From Chrysogorgia sp. JL179-B06 (taxonomy: Eukaryota > Cnidaria > Anthozoa > Scleralcyonacea > Chrysogorgiidae): 64,000 nt of DNA. This document shows positions 53,190 to 63,692 of the stretch, in pieces. How positions within the stretch are numbered: the stretch's first letter is position 1; the number at the start of each line of letters is the position of its first letter. The position numbers and the translations under genes are program-made. The stretch lies in the NCBI GenBank assembly GCA_035772405.1, contig JAYKKM010000196.1, positions 1,944,001 to 2,008,000 of the forward strand. The letters are read 5' to 3'. The notes under the pieces were generated by a model. That model ran no database searches and was not told the DNA's origin. It saw nothing but the letters and a program-made list of their open reading frames with translations.

Positions 53190-53510
53190 ACACTACTTCT
53201 CATGCAACTTGTCTCACAATGGTTGATTCTGTTGTGTTGCAGTTTGTTACACTAGGCAACATTTCATGCAACTTGTCTCGCAACGTTTCACCATCTTTGT
53301 GTTTGTGACAATGTACGCATGCGGACCGAGTCACCAAACATGAAAATTGTGAGACAAATTGCAAAGTTACAGATGGGGTTAAAAAGTTGCTGCAATCGTT
53401 ACAGAAAGTAGAACTCGGTTCTAGTCTACTTTCAGCAATGATTGCAGCAACTTCTGTGCAAAAATGTTGCCGTTGCAAGGTATGTTACACTGTGCAATGT
53501 GCATACCCAT
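53190..53510. mobile_element. MITE related to 34293-34697, in ANAPC16 intron 1
   Basis: TTGTTACACTAGGCAACATT near the left and TATGTTACACTGTGCAATG at the right. The inside carries CAACTTGTCTCGCAACG and an AGAAAGTAGAACTCGGTTCT hairpin, as in the first copy. Confidence 0.6.
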
Positions 53511-53658
53511 TGACCAAAGTGAAAAGTAGCACATATTTCACTCTGAGTCTCTGATGAAGGGTCTTCGCTTGAAAGTCGTCGTTTCATTCCTAAATTTTAA
53601 TTCCATTCATTGCAATGTCTCACTCAATATGGCAGAAAATAATCCTCTGGCCTCAACT

Positions 53659-53799
53659 TAGCCTCTTCCACAGGCAACTCTGTGGCTTAATCTTAGTTGT
53701 GTGTGTGTTGATCGCACATTTGGAAGCAATTTGACTCGAAAAACAGCATTGCCCACACAACTAAGAAGCCACATGCAATGTTGCCTGTGGAGGAGGCTA
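53659..53799. mobile_element. MITE with TAGCCTCTTCCACAGG ends
   Basis: TAGCCTCTTCCACAGGCAAC pairs with the right end (CCTGTGGAGGAGGCTA), and TTAGTTGTGTG pairs with CACACAACTAAG. The flanks GCCTCAACT and TCCTCAGTT look like a worn 9-bp duplication. Same family as 8853, 40109 and 62545. Confidence 0.65.
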
Positions 53800-54293
53800 T
53801 CCTCAGTTAATGTATTAGCTGCAGTTGAAATAAGTCACAGACATTTCATGTATAAGCAGCCAATTTGTTTGTGACTGAAATAAGCCCTAACTTAATTAAG
53901 GGATGAAAGCTGGCCTAACTGACCATTTATACAATGTGAGCCATTCACAACTTATTTAAGCTGTGGCTCCTCCATATTTTCCAGGCGATTATATGCACAT
54001 GCACATGTTATCTAAGGGAAGATAGTGTTCAATGTGTCAAATTGCGTAAAATTTGCCCACCACCGACTGGTACAGGCTGTAGAATTCATTCATTCTTTAA
54101 AACAACTCACACTGCAAATATACATGTAGACAGACTATAATTAAGACAGACTTAAATTAAGCTCAACGTCACCTTCTAATTTATTCACGAAACTGATCCA
54201 ATTTGCCGCAGTTGACGCAAGTAGGATCATAAATCTATTTAATATGTAAACTCTTCACGAACAACTCAGAACAATTCCGTCCTTGTCCTAGTC

Positions 54294-54741
54294 ATGCCTG
54301 CGCAAAAACAATCTCACCAGAGCTACTCCTTCGAATTTAAGCTCAAGGAAGAGCTTTGAGCTGCGTCTAGAGAATTTGGCATTAGCGATTCTATGGTTCA
54401 GTATTGGAGAAAAAATAAAGAAACCATGCTAAAAACACCAAAATACCAGCGTACTTGCCGTACTGGCATAGCTAAGTTTCCAAACATACTGTAGAGAGAA
54501 TGGTGAAGGAATGGGTCATTAGTCAACGAAGCAACAAGAGAGTGAATGATCAGACTGAAGGCAAAAGATTTAGCAAAAGAGCTGAACGTCGAAGATTTCC
54601 TTGGTGGCCCTTCATGGTGTAACCGCTTCATGTGCAGAAATAAATTATATGTCCGTACGAGAACCACTGTTGGTCAGCAACTGCCCGATGACTGGGAAAC
54701 CGAAAACTTTCGTGAGTTTGTCCGAAGACAGACCTCGTCAT
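54294..54741 (+). pseudogene. Pogo/Tigger-type transposase N-terminus (CENP-B-like), decayed
   Basis: MPAQKQSHQSYSFEFKLKEE, a stop, then EFGISDSMVQYWRKNKETML (first helix-turn-helix), more stops, then KAKDLAKELNVEDFLGGPSW and CNRFMCRNKLYVRTRTTVG (second, Tc5-type HTH). The DDE catalytic part is missing. Followed at 54742 by CAGAGCCGGATTA, which looks like the tip of a hAT element. Confidence 0.7.
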
Positions 54742-55260
54742 AAACAGAGCCGGATTAGCCACCAAGCAAAATAAGCCATGGCTTAGGGCCCCACAGTTCT
54801 GGGGCCATAGCATGTTTTTAACACACTTGTGTCCTTGTAAAAGGAAAATGTGTCCTTGTAAATGGAAAAGTGTGTACTTGAAAATAATGGACAAAAATGT
54901 TTAATATGTTTTATTAAAGTAATTGTAAATTCAATGGCCTGGCCGAGGGCCGAGTCCCGGCATTGGGTATGGCCGTACCGGTACAGACTACGGATTTCTA
55001 ATGAGCCTGCTGTTGTAATGTCAGCGGTTGTTCACCTCAAACATTATAATTTGAGAGAAAACATTCGTATTTTACTTGTCGTCAATTGTTACATTGAGGC
55101 AAATAAGTGTAAATTACTGTGAAACCCTATTAATTTCTAAACAAAGTGTAAATGTTGGTACAAAAAAAGGTTGTTTTCTAACCATGAAAATTCTGTAAGA
55201 TCTTCCCCCAGAATGCAGGAAATGGCATTTCAGAGACTCTAGATTTCAGCCAGTGTTAAT
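54742..55260. other. Probable hAT remnant and gene-free intron
   Basis: CAGAGCCGGATTAGCC and GGCTTAGGGCCCCACAG at 54742-54800 resemble hAT-type ends. AATGCAGGAAATGGCATTTC near 55213 recurs near 61285 next to another hAT-type MITE. I could not locate the second tip. Confidence 0.4.
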
Positions 55261-55339
55261 AGCCAGTATAAAATATAAAAGATGCTCCAGATGAGAAAGA
55301 TTTAATTTGCATCTTGTATATCTTGCATATCCTGCCAAG

Positions 55340-55895
55340 ATCTCACCGGTATGTAAGATTGTCACCTGGGATCTTGTATATCTTGAAAAATAAACTTGTA
55401 AGATCTTGTACCGGTAAGAACTTGTAAGATCTTGCAAGATCTTACATAAAATCTTATGTATCTTGTAAGATTTTATATAAGATCTTATATGATCTTACCA
55501 AGATCTTATGTAAGATTGTCACCTGGGATCTTGTATATCTTGAAAAATAAACTTGTAAGATCTTGTAAAGGCCCATCTACACGATACGATTTGTCGTATA
55601 CGATTGTCATTCTGGCATGTGTTGTCGTATACGATTGTCGTACTGGCGTATGCAATTGTTTGCACACGACATAATTCTTGTTTATGATTCGATGGCTAAT
55701 GTTGACACGCGTGTACAGTTTGATCAGATACGCCAAGATGACAATCGTATACGACAAATCGTATCGTGTAGATCGGCCTTAAGATCTTGCAAGATCTTAC
55801 ATAAGATCTTATGTATCTTGTAAGATTTTATTTAAGATCTTATATGATCTTGCCAAGATCTTATGTAAGATTGTCACCTGGGATCTTGTTTATGC
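55340..55895. repeat. AAGATCTT-rich tandem repeat split by a MITE
   Basis: Two or more copies of a unit with TAAGATTGTCACCTGGGATC, TTGTATATCTTGAAAAATAA and CTTGCAAGATCTTACATAA. Every unit is full of AAGATCTT palindromes. A MITE (55569-55779) interrupts it. Confidence 0.7.
55569..55779. mobile_element. Harbinger-type MITE with TAA duplication
   Basis: AGGCCCATCTACACGATACG and its complement (CGTATCGTGTAGATCGGCCT) form the ends, with ATTTGTCGTATACGATTGTC also paired. TAA flanks both sides (55566-55568, 55780-55782). A 3-bp TAA duplication suits PIF/Harbinger MITEs. Confidence 0.7.
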
Positions 55896-56250
55896 ATTAA
55901 ATGTTGCATGAAAAGGGGGCCACAGAACAGGGATTCACCAGGTGTTTGCCCTAGCAGGCCCAAGTGACAATGAAAAGCTGCTTGAAATATTTGACAGTTG
56001 AGAGTTAGCTTGGTGACTCAGCACAAGCTACAATATTATTTGTACATGTACATTAATAGTGTTAGCAAGACCAACAAGTGCCAGTTATAGTGCCAAGATC
56101 TTCAATTATTTTGATGTATTCATACAGAATAACTTAATATTTTCATAATTTACTGCACTGTAGTGTACAATTTGCAAAACTGCTGAATGTCACCTTTCTG
56201 TCTTTACAATGCTGTTGTGACTACTGTACTTACTGTAGTGTATGTTATAG

Positions 56251-56325
56251 ATGCCTGGGTTGAGGTCTGCAATGCTTTTCAAGTAGATATGCAAGTGCAG
56301 GCAATTCTCAATTCAACACAAAAAG
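56251..56325 (+). CDS. ANAPC16: ANAPC16, exon 2
   Basis: Acceptor TATGTTATAG and donor AAAAAG|GTAGGT. Reads AWVEVCNAFQVDMQVQAILN then STQK, with split codons G|AT and G|AA at the two ends matching exons 1 and 3. It corresponds to the conserved helix region ahead of the C-terminal motif in ANAPC16. Confidence 0.8.
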
Positions 56326-56876
56326 GTAGGTTGATATCATCCAAAAGTGATTTTAGTTCAAAACACCACAATCATCTGTTCAACAGTCAATTGTTCAAAA
56401 ATCAAATTCGAAATCAGATTTGAAATTCGAGATCTTTTGCAGCCTTACAGTGGGTGTAAGCTTTTTTCCTTAAAAAGGATAATCGGAAATCTTCAACCCT
56501 GGATGATACTTAAACCAGTCTGTGGCATGCAATACTGATATGAATTATTTTTAGAGTAATATATGTGTTATCATTCAATAAAGGTTGAACTGTTTTTCAG
56601 CAATAGTTGTTGAATTTATTAAAGTAGTCTGTTGAATTAAAGTAATGAAAGTTATTAAAGTAGTCTGTTGAATTTATTATTTCACTTTTGGAATTTTGTG
56701 CGATACACTCACAGTCAGAGTAGAAACGTCGTTCACAAACCATAAACAAGAATTGGGCGATGTAAAAAAGTTCCCATAGAATATCCCCTCCTTTTCCTTT
56801 ATAACCGTGCATGCCGCCCTCGAACAAAAAATATAAGCAATGTAATGTACAATTGTGTTTTTACATTATTCTGCAG

Positions 56877-56977
56877 AAACTCACCAACAACGATTGGATA
56901 AACTGAGACAAGAGCTGGATTACATCAAGACTGACTCTTGGAAATACAAACCAATCGAGGAACTTATTGGTTTCTAG
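56877..56977 (+). CDS. ANAPC16: ANAPC16, exon 3
   Basis: Acceptor TTATTCTGCAG, then THQQRLDKLRQELDYIKTDS and WKYKPIEELIGF, stop. The ending 'W-(K/R)-(Y/F)-KPIE-(E/Q)-L-(I/L)-GF' is the hallmark of ANAPC16, a small accessory subunit of the anaphase-promoting ubiquitin ligase that helps recruit it at mitotic sites. AATAAA at 57057-57062 ends the transcript. Confidence 0.85.
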
Positions 56978-57056
56978 TATTTTTGGCAACATATACTTTT
57001 ACATTATACTTTTTTGTACATATATATTATATATTTCTAATATCACTTATAACTGT

Positions 57057-57062
57057 AATAAA
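57057..57062 (+). terminator. Polyadenylation signal of ANAPC16
   Basis: AATAAA 80 bp after the stop codon. Confidence 0.7.
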
Positions 57063-57164
57063 CGCTCTTAAAATAGTGTTGTTTTAGTACATATTTTCCA
57101 ACGTCAGTGAGGCCGGCTAAATTGCGAGTTTGTCTCTTAGCTTCAAAGCCGCTCCATGCGATGT

Positions 57165-57193
57165 ATAAAATGGCGTTCGTTGATGTGGCAAGT
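57165..57193 (+). CDS. Possible first exon of an unknown gene
   Basis: TATAAAATGGCG is followed by a short coding stretch MAFVDVASS ending at a strong donor TCATG|GTAAGT. It begins right after the ANAPC16 polyadenylation site. Nothing identifies the gene, and middle exons were not found. It could belong with the terminal exon near 60645. Confidence 0.25.
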
Positions 57194-57348
57194 TCATGGT
57201 AAGTTTAGTATGGTTTTTTTGGTGACCCTCATACCAGTGACAACTTTACATCTGAGACGTCTTTTTAGCGTATGTAGTTTTTTGAAACAATGAAAAAATA
57301 TTATTAATTTCGCGGTTATTAACTGCAAACGCTAGACGAACTCGTGAG

Positions 57349-57796
57349 CAGGGGCGCCGGAGCCACGGGGGGTCCGCTGCCCCCAGCCGTTGCGCTTTTA
57401 CCATTACAATATCTTATACTTTGTTTTGAATTTATTTTATAACTATTCTATCACTGCCAAAATTCTGAAAGCAAAAACATCTAAATTTAACATATTAATT
57501 TCGCTGGTCGTCCGGTCAACGATTTATGAAGTATAGGTTGTGTAATTTAATTGGTTACACAGAGGTACGCAACTGACGCAAGCATTTTCTATTATATCCA
57601 CTTAGCATTGATTATTAAATATTGTTATTGACAAACGTTTACTGTGAGTCCAGTAATATATATTAAATAAAAAAAGACAGTAAGACGGCTTCTCCTACAA
57701 AGTGAAAATTTCCTTTCACTTGTTTACCAAGTAAGGTGAAAGTGTCCTTTTTCGAGATTCTGCCCCCGCTGCCCTGAGTTGCTTCCGGCGCCCCTG
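57349..57796. mobile_element. hAT-type MITE, 448 bp, 8-bp target duplication
   Basis: CAGGGGCGCCGGAGCC and its near complement (GCTTCCGGCGCCCCTG) form the ends. CTCGTGAG stands directly outside both tips (57341-57348 and 57797-57804). Interior CCCCCAGCCG and GCCCTGAG are typical of hAT MITEs. Non-coding. Confidence 0.85.
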
Positions 57797-57839
57797 CTCG
57801 TGAGGCCGTCATAACAGACGGGTAAAGTGTTTATACAGT

Positions 57840-58020
57840 GAAAATAACCTCTTTTACTTGAAAGAAATATAGAAATTATAAAGATTGGCGTTTACAACTC
57901 TTCCATATCTCACTTTGTTCTGGAGATATTAAGATTTTGACGTATATCTTTGGGATTATTAAATCAAATCACTCGAAACGTAACTTTGTACGTTTAGTAT
58001 CATGGGACATACACACTTTC
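57840..58020. repeat. Copy of the TTGGCGTTTACAACTCTTCC repeat
   Basis: Carries AAAGATTGGCGTTTACAACT, TCATATCTCACTTTGTTC and TCACTCGAAACGTAACTTTG. Other copies: 58655-58720 and the fold-back 59745-60180. Confidence 0.6.
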
Positions 58021-58219
58021 ATGGTGAAATCGTCATCAACTCATTGCCCTACCAAATATGGAGTTGTGACATCAATGGTGCAATATGACAAAAGATTATT
58101 GTACGATTGACGTCACCTGGTGCAATATGAAAAACTAATATTGTACGCTATGACGTTTTTACAACGATGCAGTTGTTAAATAGTTGATCAAGTTAATCTT
58201 TTAAATAAATAATAAAACA

Positions 58220-58331
58220 ATTATTGAATTCGGTTTTCGCATGATATGAAGAATTATCAAGGCCTCAGTTTGTGTTATCCGCCTCCGGCCTGATAATTCT
58301 TCATATCATGCTCAACCTCATTCAATAATTG
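58220..58331. repeat. 112-bp hairpin
   Basis: CAATTATTGAATTCGG... GATATGAAGAATTATCA pairs with TGATAATTCTTCATATCA... CAATAATTG. The loop holds GGCCTCAGTTTGTGTTATCC. It abuts the 5S-like fragment and may be its 3' tail. Confidence 0.65.
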
Positions 58332-58372
58332 ATAAATATATCGAAGTGAGATAAATCTCATGAAGCTCAGGA

Positions 58373-58470
58373 ATCGAAACGAGGTAGTCACCCATCCAAG
58401 TACTAACCTCGTTCGATCGGGCTTAACTTCAGAACTCAGCGGTGAGAAGCAGCGCGCTAACAGCACGCGC
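58373..58470 (-). rRNA. 5S rRNA-derived fragment, probable SINE or pseudogene
   Basis: On the minus strand AGTTCTGAAGTTAAGC followed by GAGGTTAGTACTTGGATGGG and TGACTACCTCG matches the internal promoter half of 5S rRNA (box A, intermediate element, box C). The first half and the true 3' end are not recognisable, so it is not a functional 5S gene. 5S-derived SINEs keep just this part. Confidence 0.6.
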
Positions 58471-58499
58471 CACCCGTGCTTTCCGTATGAAGATATAAA

Positions 58500-59744
58500 A
58501 CGATTAGAAAAACGACAGGCAATTTATACAAACGATCCTCTTAGCGAACAAAAATAAGATATCCACAAATAAAGTTGATTTTATCATTTCTCTGACCCAA
58601 GCTGGATGTCATATGTGCAGGAATGTTTAAAGGGTTATTCAGTTTGTAATAAACTCTCTTACTGTAAAGAATTATAGAAATTATAATGATTGGCGTTTAC
58701 AACTCTTCCATCTCCGGTTTCTGGTTTTCCCTCCCCTCCGAGGTCATCATGGGTCGTATGGTGGCAGCCTGTGGCGCCTTTACTGAACCTTCGACTCGGC
58801 CGCGTTGAGCTGCGTCCGTCGTGTAGTTCGTAGGATGATTAGCATGACCCCTTTACCTCTTATATCGACTTTTTAACTCTTTCCTGTCCGGCCCAGTCAA
58901 AAGGGGTCATAGAAGACCCCCGAAGTCGTCAATCGAAAAACACGGCACACGGTAACGCAAGATAAAAAATTGAAATTCGACAAGCGCCAGGGACACGAGA
59001 TCCACTCACACGTCAAGTTTGATTTGATTTCATAAATAACTCTGCGATTGGTGGCATTTTGAATTTTCATGATGCTACGCGAGCGTGCAGCTTTTCTAGA
59101 AAAATGGAAGTTTTTCAACCTGATTTATGATAATTAATGCTAATTGATATTAACATAATGTGTCTTGTTCGGAAAATTCAAAAGCATTGGTAACAGCCGG
59201 TTTATTGGGCTTTCAGAAAAGGTATAGGTTTCGCAACAGTTATGGATATTTCCCGAGATATCAATAGAACAAAGAGGTAGTTCAATTTTGGATGTTTTCC
59301 AGCCGGACAGGAAATAGCCTACGTCATAGTCTGTGAAATTTTGAAAACCACAGACTATGAACCAGCGCCGTTAATCGTGTTCTGTGACGTAGCTACTATA
59401 AGGAATTTAAATAGTAGACCATGATTGGTCGCTTAGAAAATTTAGTTAATACGCGATATTCAATTGGTTAAGAACTACTTCCGTTTTCAATGTTCGTCAT
59501 GCATGTTGTTTACCACGAAGACAGTTTCTCAGCCGCCTCAACGTTTCCTTGTAAACGAGACTATTAAAGAGTTTGCTAATACTTTGAAAGGATGACTGTT
59601 TATAGTCGGCATAATTTTGGTTCAAGGATGATCAAACAGTCGAAGAGATGCGGGAATCGAAGTGTTAATCATACTATATTTCCAGGTAGCGTCTGTACGC
59701 AGGCTAGACAGGAAAGAGTTAAAGTGTTTATTCAGGGCAAATTA
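58500..59744. other. Gene-free interval
   Basis: No exon is supported. ACGTCATAGTCTGTG at 59317 and CACAGACTATG at 59349 form an inverted pair. A (TTGGCGTTTACAACTC) repeat copy is at 58690. Confidence 0.4.
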
Positions 59745-60180
59745 AATTCGAAATAAATTCTGTTACTTGAAAGAACTATAAAGATTAGCGTTTACAACTG
59801 TTTCATATCTCACTTTGATCTTGTCTTTGATCTTGATATATATATTAAGGTTTTTTTTATGATACTCACTTTGACGTCACACTGCAAAAACAAAAAGCAT
59901 GTATATCTTTGGAATTATATAACGAGCATGTGCGTGTTTGTGCATGATACTAAACGTACTACATGTACAAAGTTACGTTTCGAGTGATTTGATTTAATAA
60001 TCCCAAAAGATATACAGGCTTTTTAGTAAGTCATGCAGTGGACGTCAAAGTGAGGATAATTTACATATCAAACAAATCTTAATATCTCGAGAACAAAGTG
60101 AGATATGGAAGAGTTGTAAACGCCAATCTTTATAATTTTTATAGTTTTTTCAAGTAAGATATAGTTTATTCCGAACTGAA
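59745..60180. repeat. Fold-back of the TTGGCGTTTACAACTC repeat
   Basis: TTACTTGAAAGAACTATAAA and GCGTTTACAACTG at the left are mirrored at the right by CAGTTGTAAACGCC-like text (GAGTTGTAAACGCCAATC) and TTTTTTCAAGTAAG. The centre is near 59955 (TACTAAACGTAC region). Confidence 0.65.
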
Positions 60181-60644
60181 TGGTCGGGGTGGGGCCCGAA
60201 GAGAAATAGATTTGGTGCTGGAAAAAATTTACCCCAACCATTTATGGGTAAACAAATATTTTACCCAATATTTTACCCTACGTTCTCGTAATATAATAGA
60301 CGCGTATGTTATGTATTTAGACTCGGTAATTCTAAATCAGTTTTCAGAATTGAAATCAGTAAATATTGGCCGAGATATAAACGTTCAAAATCTCAATACA
60401 AATAATGCATGGATGGGAAAAAGAAACTCTAGGGCGAGAGGGGATTATTGCGGATTCGTATTTCTAGTTTGATTATATATGATACAAAAGCCAAACCCTC
60501 GGTAAAATATAGTTAGAGGACGGCTTTGTTGTGAGACTAGTAATTCGTTATAATTCGTTCAATCTTGTCAAATGAACGAGTTTTTTCAATGCACTGTACT
60601 TATCGACCACTATAAGCTGTACTTGTTCACTATTGCAGGCTGTC

Positions 60645-60710
60645 TGTTTAAAAGAAGACCCTAATTATTTCCAGAATCAGTTCTTGGTTCGTTGTCAGAA
60701 AATATGAAGT
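60645..60710 (+). CDS. Possible terminal exon, unknown gene
   Basis: Acceptor TTCACTATTGCAG, then AVCLKEDPNYFQNQFLVRCQ and KI, stop. An AATAAA follows at about 60775. The composition looks coding, but I cannot name it or connect it in phase with the candidate exon at 57165. Confidence 0.3.
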
Positions 60711-60879
60711 CTGAACATGGCTTTAGTGTAGGATAAAAGGAACTCGTCGCCCCTTACTGGACCACCATTTGTAAATAAAATCAAATAATACAAAGATAAA
60801 AAAATATACCGAATTGTCCGCCATAATATACTATCACGTATGCATACACCAATATAAAGTTGAGAGGTTTCACGAACAA

Positions 60880-61050
60880 ATATATAGCTTGGTCATGCCC
60901 TGTGTTAACCTGCAACCTAAAAACTAACCAGCCGTTGATATAGAACGAGAGCTTCTCTACTGAATCCGTAAGTTTTTATAAGTTTTGCAATTAGAAGGAT
61001 ATGGCATACTCGAAAGCCTTACTTAAGTCTACGGCAACACATTTTCGAGT
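60880..61050 (-). pseudogene. Decayed CR1/L2-like LINE RT fragment
   Basis: The minus strand reads VDLSKAFEYA (RT motif A) and, in the next frame, LLIAKLIKTYGFSREALVLY, the helix after motif A. Frameshift and stops are present. Confidence 0.55.
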
Positions 61051-61128
61051 ATCGAAATTAGCTCTTCAATCCTCTGTCATCTTCCAACAAAAATTACACG
61101 AGTGTCCTTTCAAAATAATGGTGTCCTT

Positions 61129-61403
61129 CAGTGGCGGCACTACGGGTGTGCACCGAGGGGGCCCATCGGCAAACTGCCTATTTTTAATGGTTCTATTATT
61201 ATTAATATTTTCTTAAAAATAATGGATACACTACAAAAAAGTGATTAGTGGTCTTTAGATTTTACTGAAAAGCGCTCTCAAAATGCAGGAAATGCTATTT
61301 CAGAGACGGCCTAAATTCAATTTTCAGGCGGAGAATCCCCCGGACTCCCTACATATGTCGTCACTTTGTGGGAGGGGCCCCAAATTTCGTAGTGCTGCCA
61401 CTG
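61129..61403. mobile_element. hAT-type MITE, 275 bp, 8-bp target duplication
   Basis: CAGTGGCGGCACTACGGG and its near complement (CGTAGTGCTGCCACTG) form the ends. GTGTCCTT is repeated exactly outside (61121-61128, 61404-61411). The element sits within the flank of the decayed LINE. Confidence 0.85.
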
Positions 61404-61411
61404 GTGTCCTT

Positions 61412-62286
61412 TCCTCGTGGCCTGGGTTGTATTCAGCTTTAGTTTCTTCTTTACAACTCCAGCAATATTTGAATACTAAAAGTGTTTTACTCTGCTGGTA
61501 TGTAGTAAAAAGACGCATGGACAACATGTTTTAACGCATTTTATTCAGTAACTTTTCATTACCTTTCTAGTTTGGTAAAACATTGCAGTCCTTTATTCCC
61601 TTTTAGAAAAGATGGAAAATCGTAACGAGTTTTTACACGTTACATGTCGTTCACACTCTTCACACAATTCAAATTAATAACTTAAAAATAAATTACACAG
61701 ATGAATATATTACATCTATCTACACTGTCAGAATTTAAACCAATATTCATTAAAAATATTCTTAAATTTTCTTTCGGCAAAATAGACACTTCGCGAATTA
61801 TGAATTGCAACAGCTTGAAATGGAGCTTGGATATGAAAAATAACAAAATGCATTTTTTGGCATCTTCCTCGTGTACCGGACACATAATGGACACAGATTA
61901 CGTCAGAGACACATCAAGGTTATTTTCTCAAGATTCAGAAGCTTTACATGAGAACAAAAACCCTACCATGCATATCCCAAATAAAAACTCTAGTCCTAAC
62001 CCTATTCTGTGTCCAGTACACGAGTAGCAGCCATTTGTTATTAATGGTTTTTTTGCGATATCTGACCACGATCACGGAATCCTAATATGCTAAAAAATTT
62101 ATTGTGATCTTTTCTTTCTTTTTAACTGGAAAATAGAAAACTAACACAGAATTTGATTTAACTAAGCTGGAAATAACTTTATTATACAAAACTAAGTATT
62201 TTGGTTTGTTTTTCTTCCTTATCCAAATAATGCAGTTTTACCGAACTAAAGTAACTGGCAAGTCTTTTACCTTGCATAATAAAAAT
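61412..62286. other. Gene-free interval
   Basis: Two opposite frames overlap at 61682-62027 (one starts MNILHLSTLSEFKPIF), with text GTGTACCGGACACATAATGG and GTCCAGTACACGAG. I see no family or splice support. Confidence 0.35.
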
Positions 62287-62442
62287 ATATATATGTTATT
62301 TACCGTTTTGGTCGGTCCGTATATAAAAATATTTGCCCTCGGTCTAAAAACGACCTTCGGCCTATACGGTCTCGGGCAGTTTCTGAAACCTCGGGCAAAT
62401 ATTTTTCTACACGGACCATCCATCCGGTAAATAACATATATA
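62287..62442. mobile_element. MITE-like palindrome with GTTATTTACCG ends
   Basis: ATATATGTTATTTACCG pairs with CGGTAAATAACATATAT, and GGTCCGTATATAAAAATATT with AATATTTTTCTACACGGACC. CTCGGTC and CCTTCGGCCT fill the centre. Frames across it on both strands are by-products. Confidence 0.7.
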
Positions 62443-62544
62443 CATTACGATCTCATTGTCAATCTCAAATTGAAGCCATTGTTTCATGGGCTGATGGGCA
62501 GTGAAGGAAATTCAGGAGGACCTAGTTCGCTACCTATAATAATG

Positions 62545-62671
62545 TAGTCTCCTTTGCAGCCGTCAGTCGAGTTCGTTCTCACTTCCCTCAACTACCTAGT
62601 TGTACTAGTTAGTACCAGTGGTTAGTACATGGCGAGGTAGCGAGCCATTAGAACGTCTGCGAAGGAGGCTA
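62545..62671. mobile_element. MITE with TAGTCTCCTTTGCAG ends
   Basis: TAGTCTCCTTTGCAGCCGTC pairs with the right end (GACGTCTGCGAAGGAGGCTA is the near inverse). The flanks ATAATAATG and ATAATGATG are a 9-bp duplication with one mismatch. Same family as 8853, 40109 and 53659. Confidence 0.6.
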
Positions 62672-62698
62672 ATAATGATGCTCTCTAATTCTATACTT

Positions 62699-62870
62699 CA
62701 GAGCCAGATTAAGGGTATGTTGGGCCTGGTGCTGGCGGAGACATTAGGGCCTATATAGATCGACGTTTTCGATCGTTATAATATATATAAAGCTGTCTTT
62801 TTTATGTTTCACAGATCAGTGTTGTAAACCTCTGTCGAAAATTGCAATCGATACAAGACGTTTCTGAATG
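62699..62870. other. Probable hAT fragment
   Basis: CAGAGCCAGATTAAGGG resembles the tip at 54742 (CAGAGCCGGATTAGCC). The other tip is not found. Confidence 0.3.
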
Positions 62871-62919
62871 TACGCTTACTCGCTAAGACCTTATTGTTTA
62901 AGTCTGGTGACAAAAGGGC

Positions 62920-63236
62920 CTATTTTTCTCGAGGGCCTGGAGCTGCCGTCCTTTCAAAAACGGGTCCTTTCTATCATCTTGGGACCTGGGTTACAGTACA
63001 GCGATGGTCTAGTAATCTGTAAACTATCTTCACTGGCTGTTCGTCGTCAGGTTGTTTGTAAGAAACTTTTTAAATCAATAGTTAATGATCCTAGCCACAA
63101 ATTGTATAACTTATTACCGGCTTTTAATGTCAACTCTAGATACTCTTTAAGACACAAGCGACTTTTTATTGAACCTCGTTATACTAATAGATTTAGAATG
63201 TCTTTTATTCCAGCGTCAGTACGCAATTGTAATTAG
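62920..63236 (+). pseudogene. CR1/Jockey-like LINE RT C-terminus
   Basis: LELPSFQKRVLSIILGPGLQ, VCKKLFKSIVNDPSHKLYNL, and SRYSLRHKRLFIEPRYTNRF then MSFIPASVRN follow the standard 'QKR-x-L-x-I-I', 'LF-x-x-I', 'HKL', 'TNRF-x-x-SF' pattern of LINE ORF2 ends. 5'-truncated; the stop is present. The boundary with the hAT-like DNA before it is unclear. Confidence 0.7.
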
Positions 63237-63484
63237 TTAGTTTATCCAATGTAATTCAGCGTATACTGCAATATTGGTTTCTTATTAAATTATTATTATA
63301 TATCCGTCCGGCTATGCAATGGTTAATTAAGCATAGAAGTAACGAGAATAAAGGAAACGATCGCCAAAGATGAAATGGCATGTTTTTAAAACAACTTCTC
63401 CCAACTAGTACTATAAGAAATGTTTGGAGATCAATAAGGAGAACTTATATGCTGATACTATGCTCTCTAAATGGTAATGATCAT

Positions 63485-63692
63485 TTTCCATTGGTGCAGT
63501 CACGAAAGCGTTCGAGTCACACTATACAGAAAAACTGCAAAACTAAAGCGAATTCTAAAAGAGTACACTCGTGAGAAACCTCATGAAGTATTTATAAGGA
63601 AAACCTTTGAAGACATACAAAGAAATTTCTTGACAGTATTCACTGAAGACACACCAAAAACCGGAGAAAAACCTTTACACTTCATTGGCTAG
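63485..63692 (+). CDS. Possible terminal exon with LYR-like motif, unrecognised
   Basis: A candidate acceptor TTGGTGCAG at about 63500 leads into HESVRVTLYRKTAKLKRILK and EYTREKPHEVFIRKTFEDIQ, then RNFLTVF and a stop after HFIG. LYR followed by a basic helix is reminiscent of small LYR-motif mitochondrial proteins, but this is weak. The last 15 codons lie inside an 85-bp tandem duplication. Confidence 0.3.

Noticed and set aside
54546..54743. Independent host gene with a Tc5-type helix-turn-helix
   Set aside because: Upstream sequence in the same frame is the rest of a pogo-type N-terminus broken by stops, so this is transposon debris.
60212..60472. 86-codon plus-strand frame
   Set aside because: It is AT-rich with a repeated TTTTACCC phrase, has no family or splice support, and adjoins a fold-back repeat.
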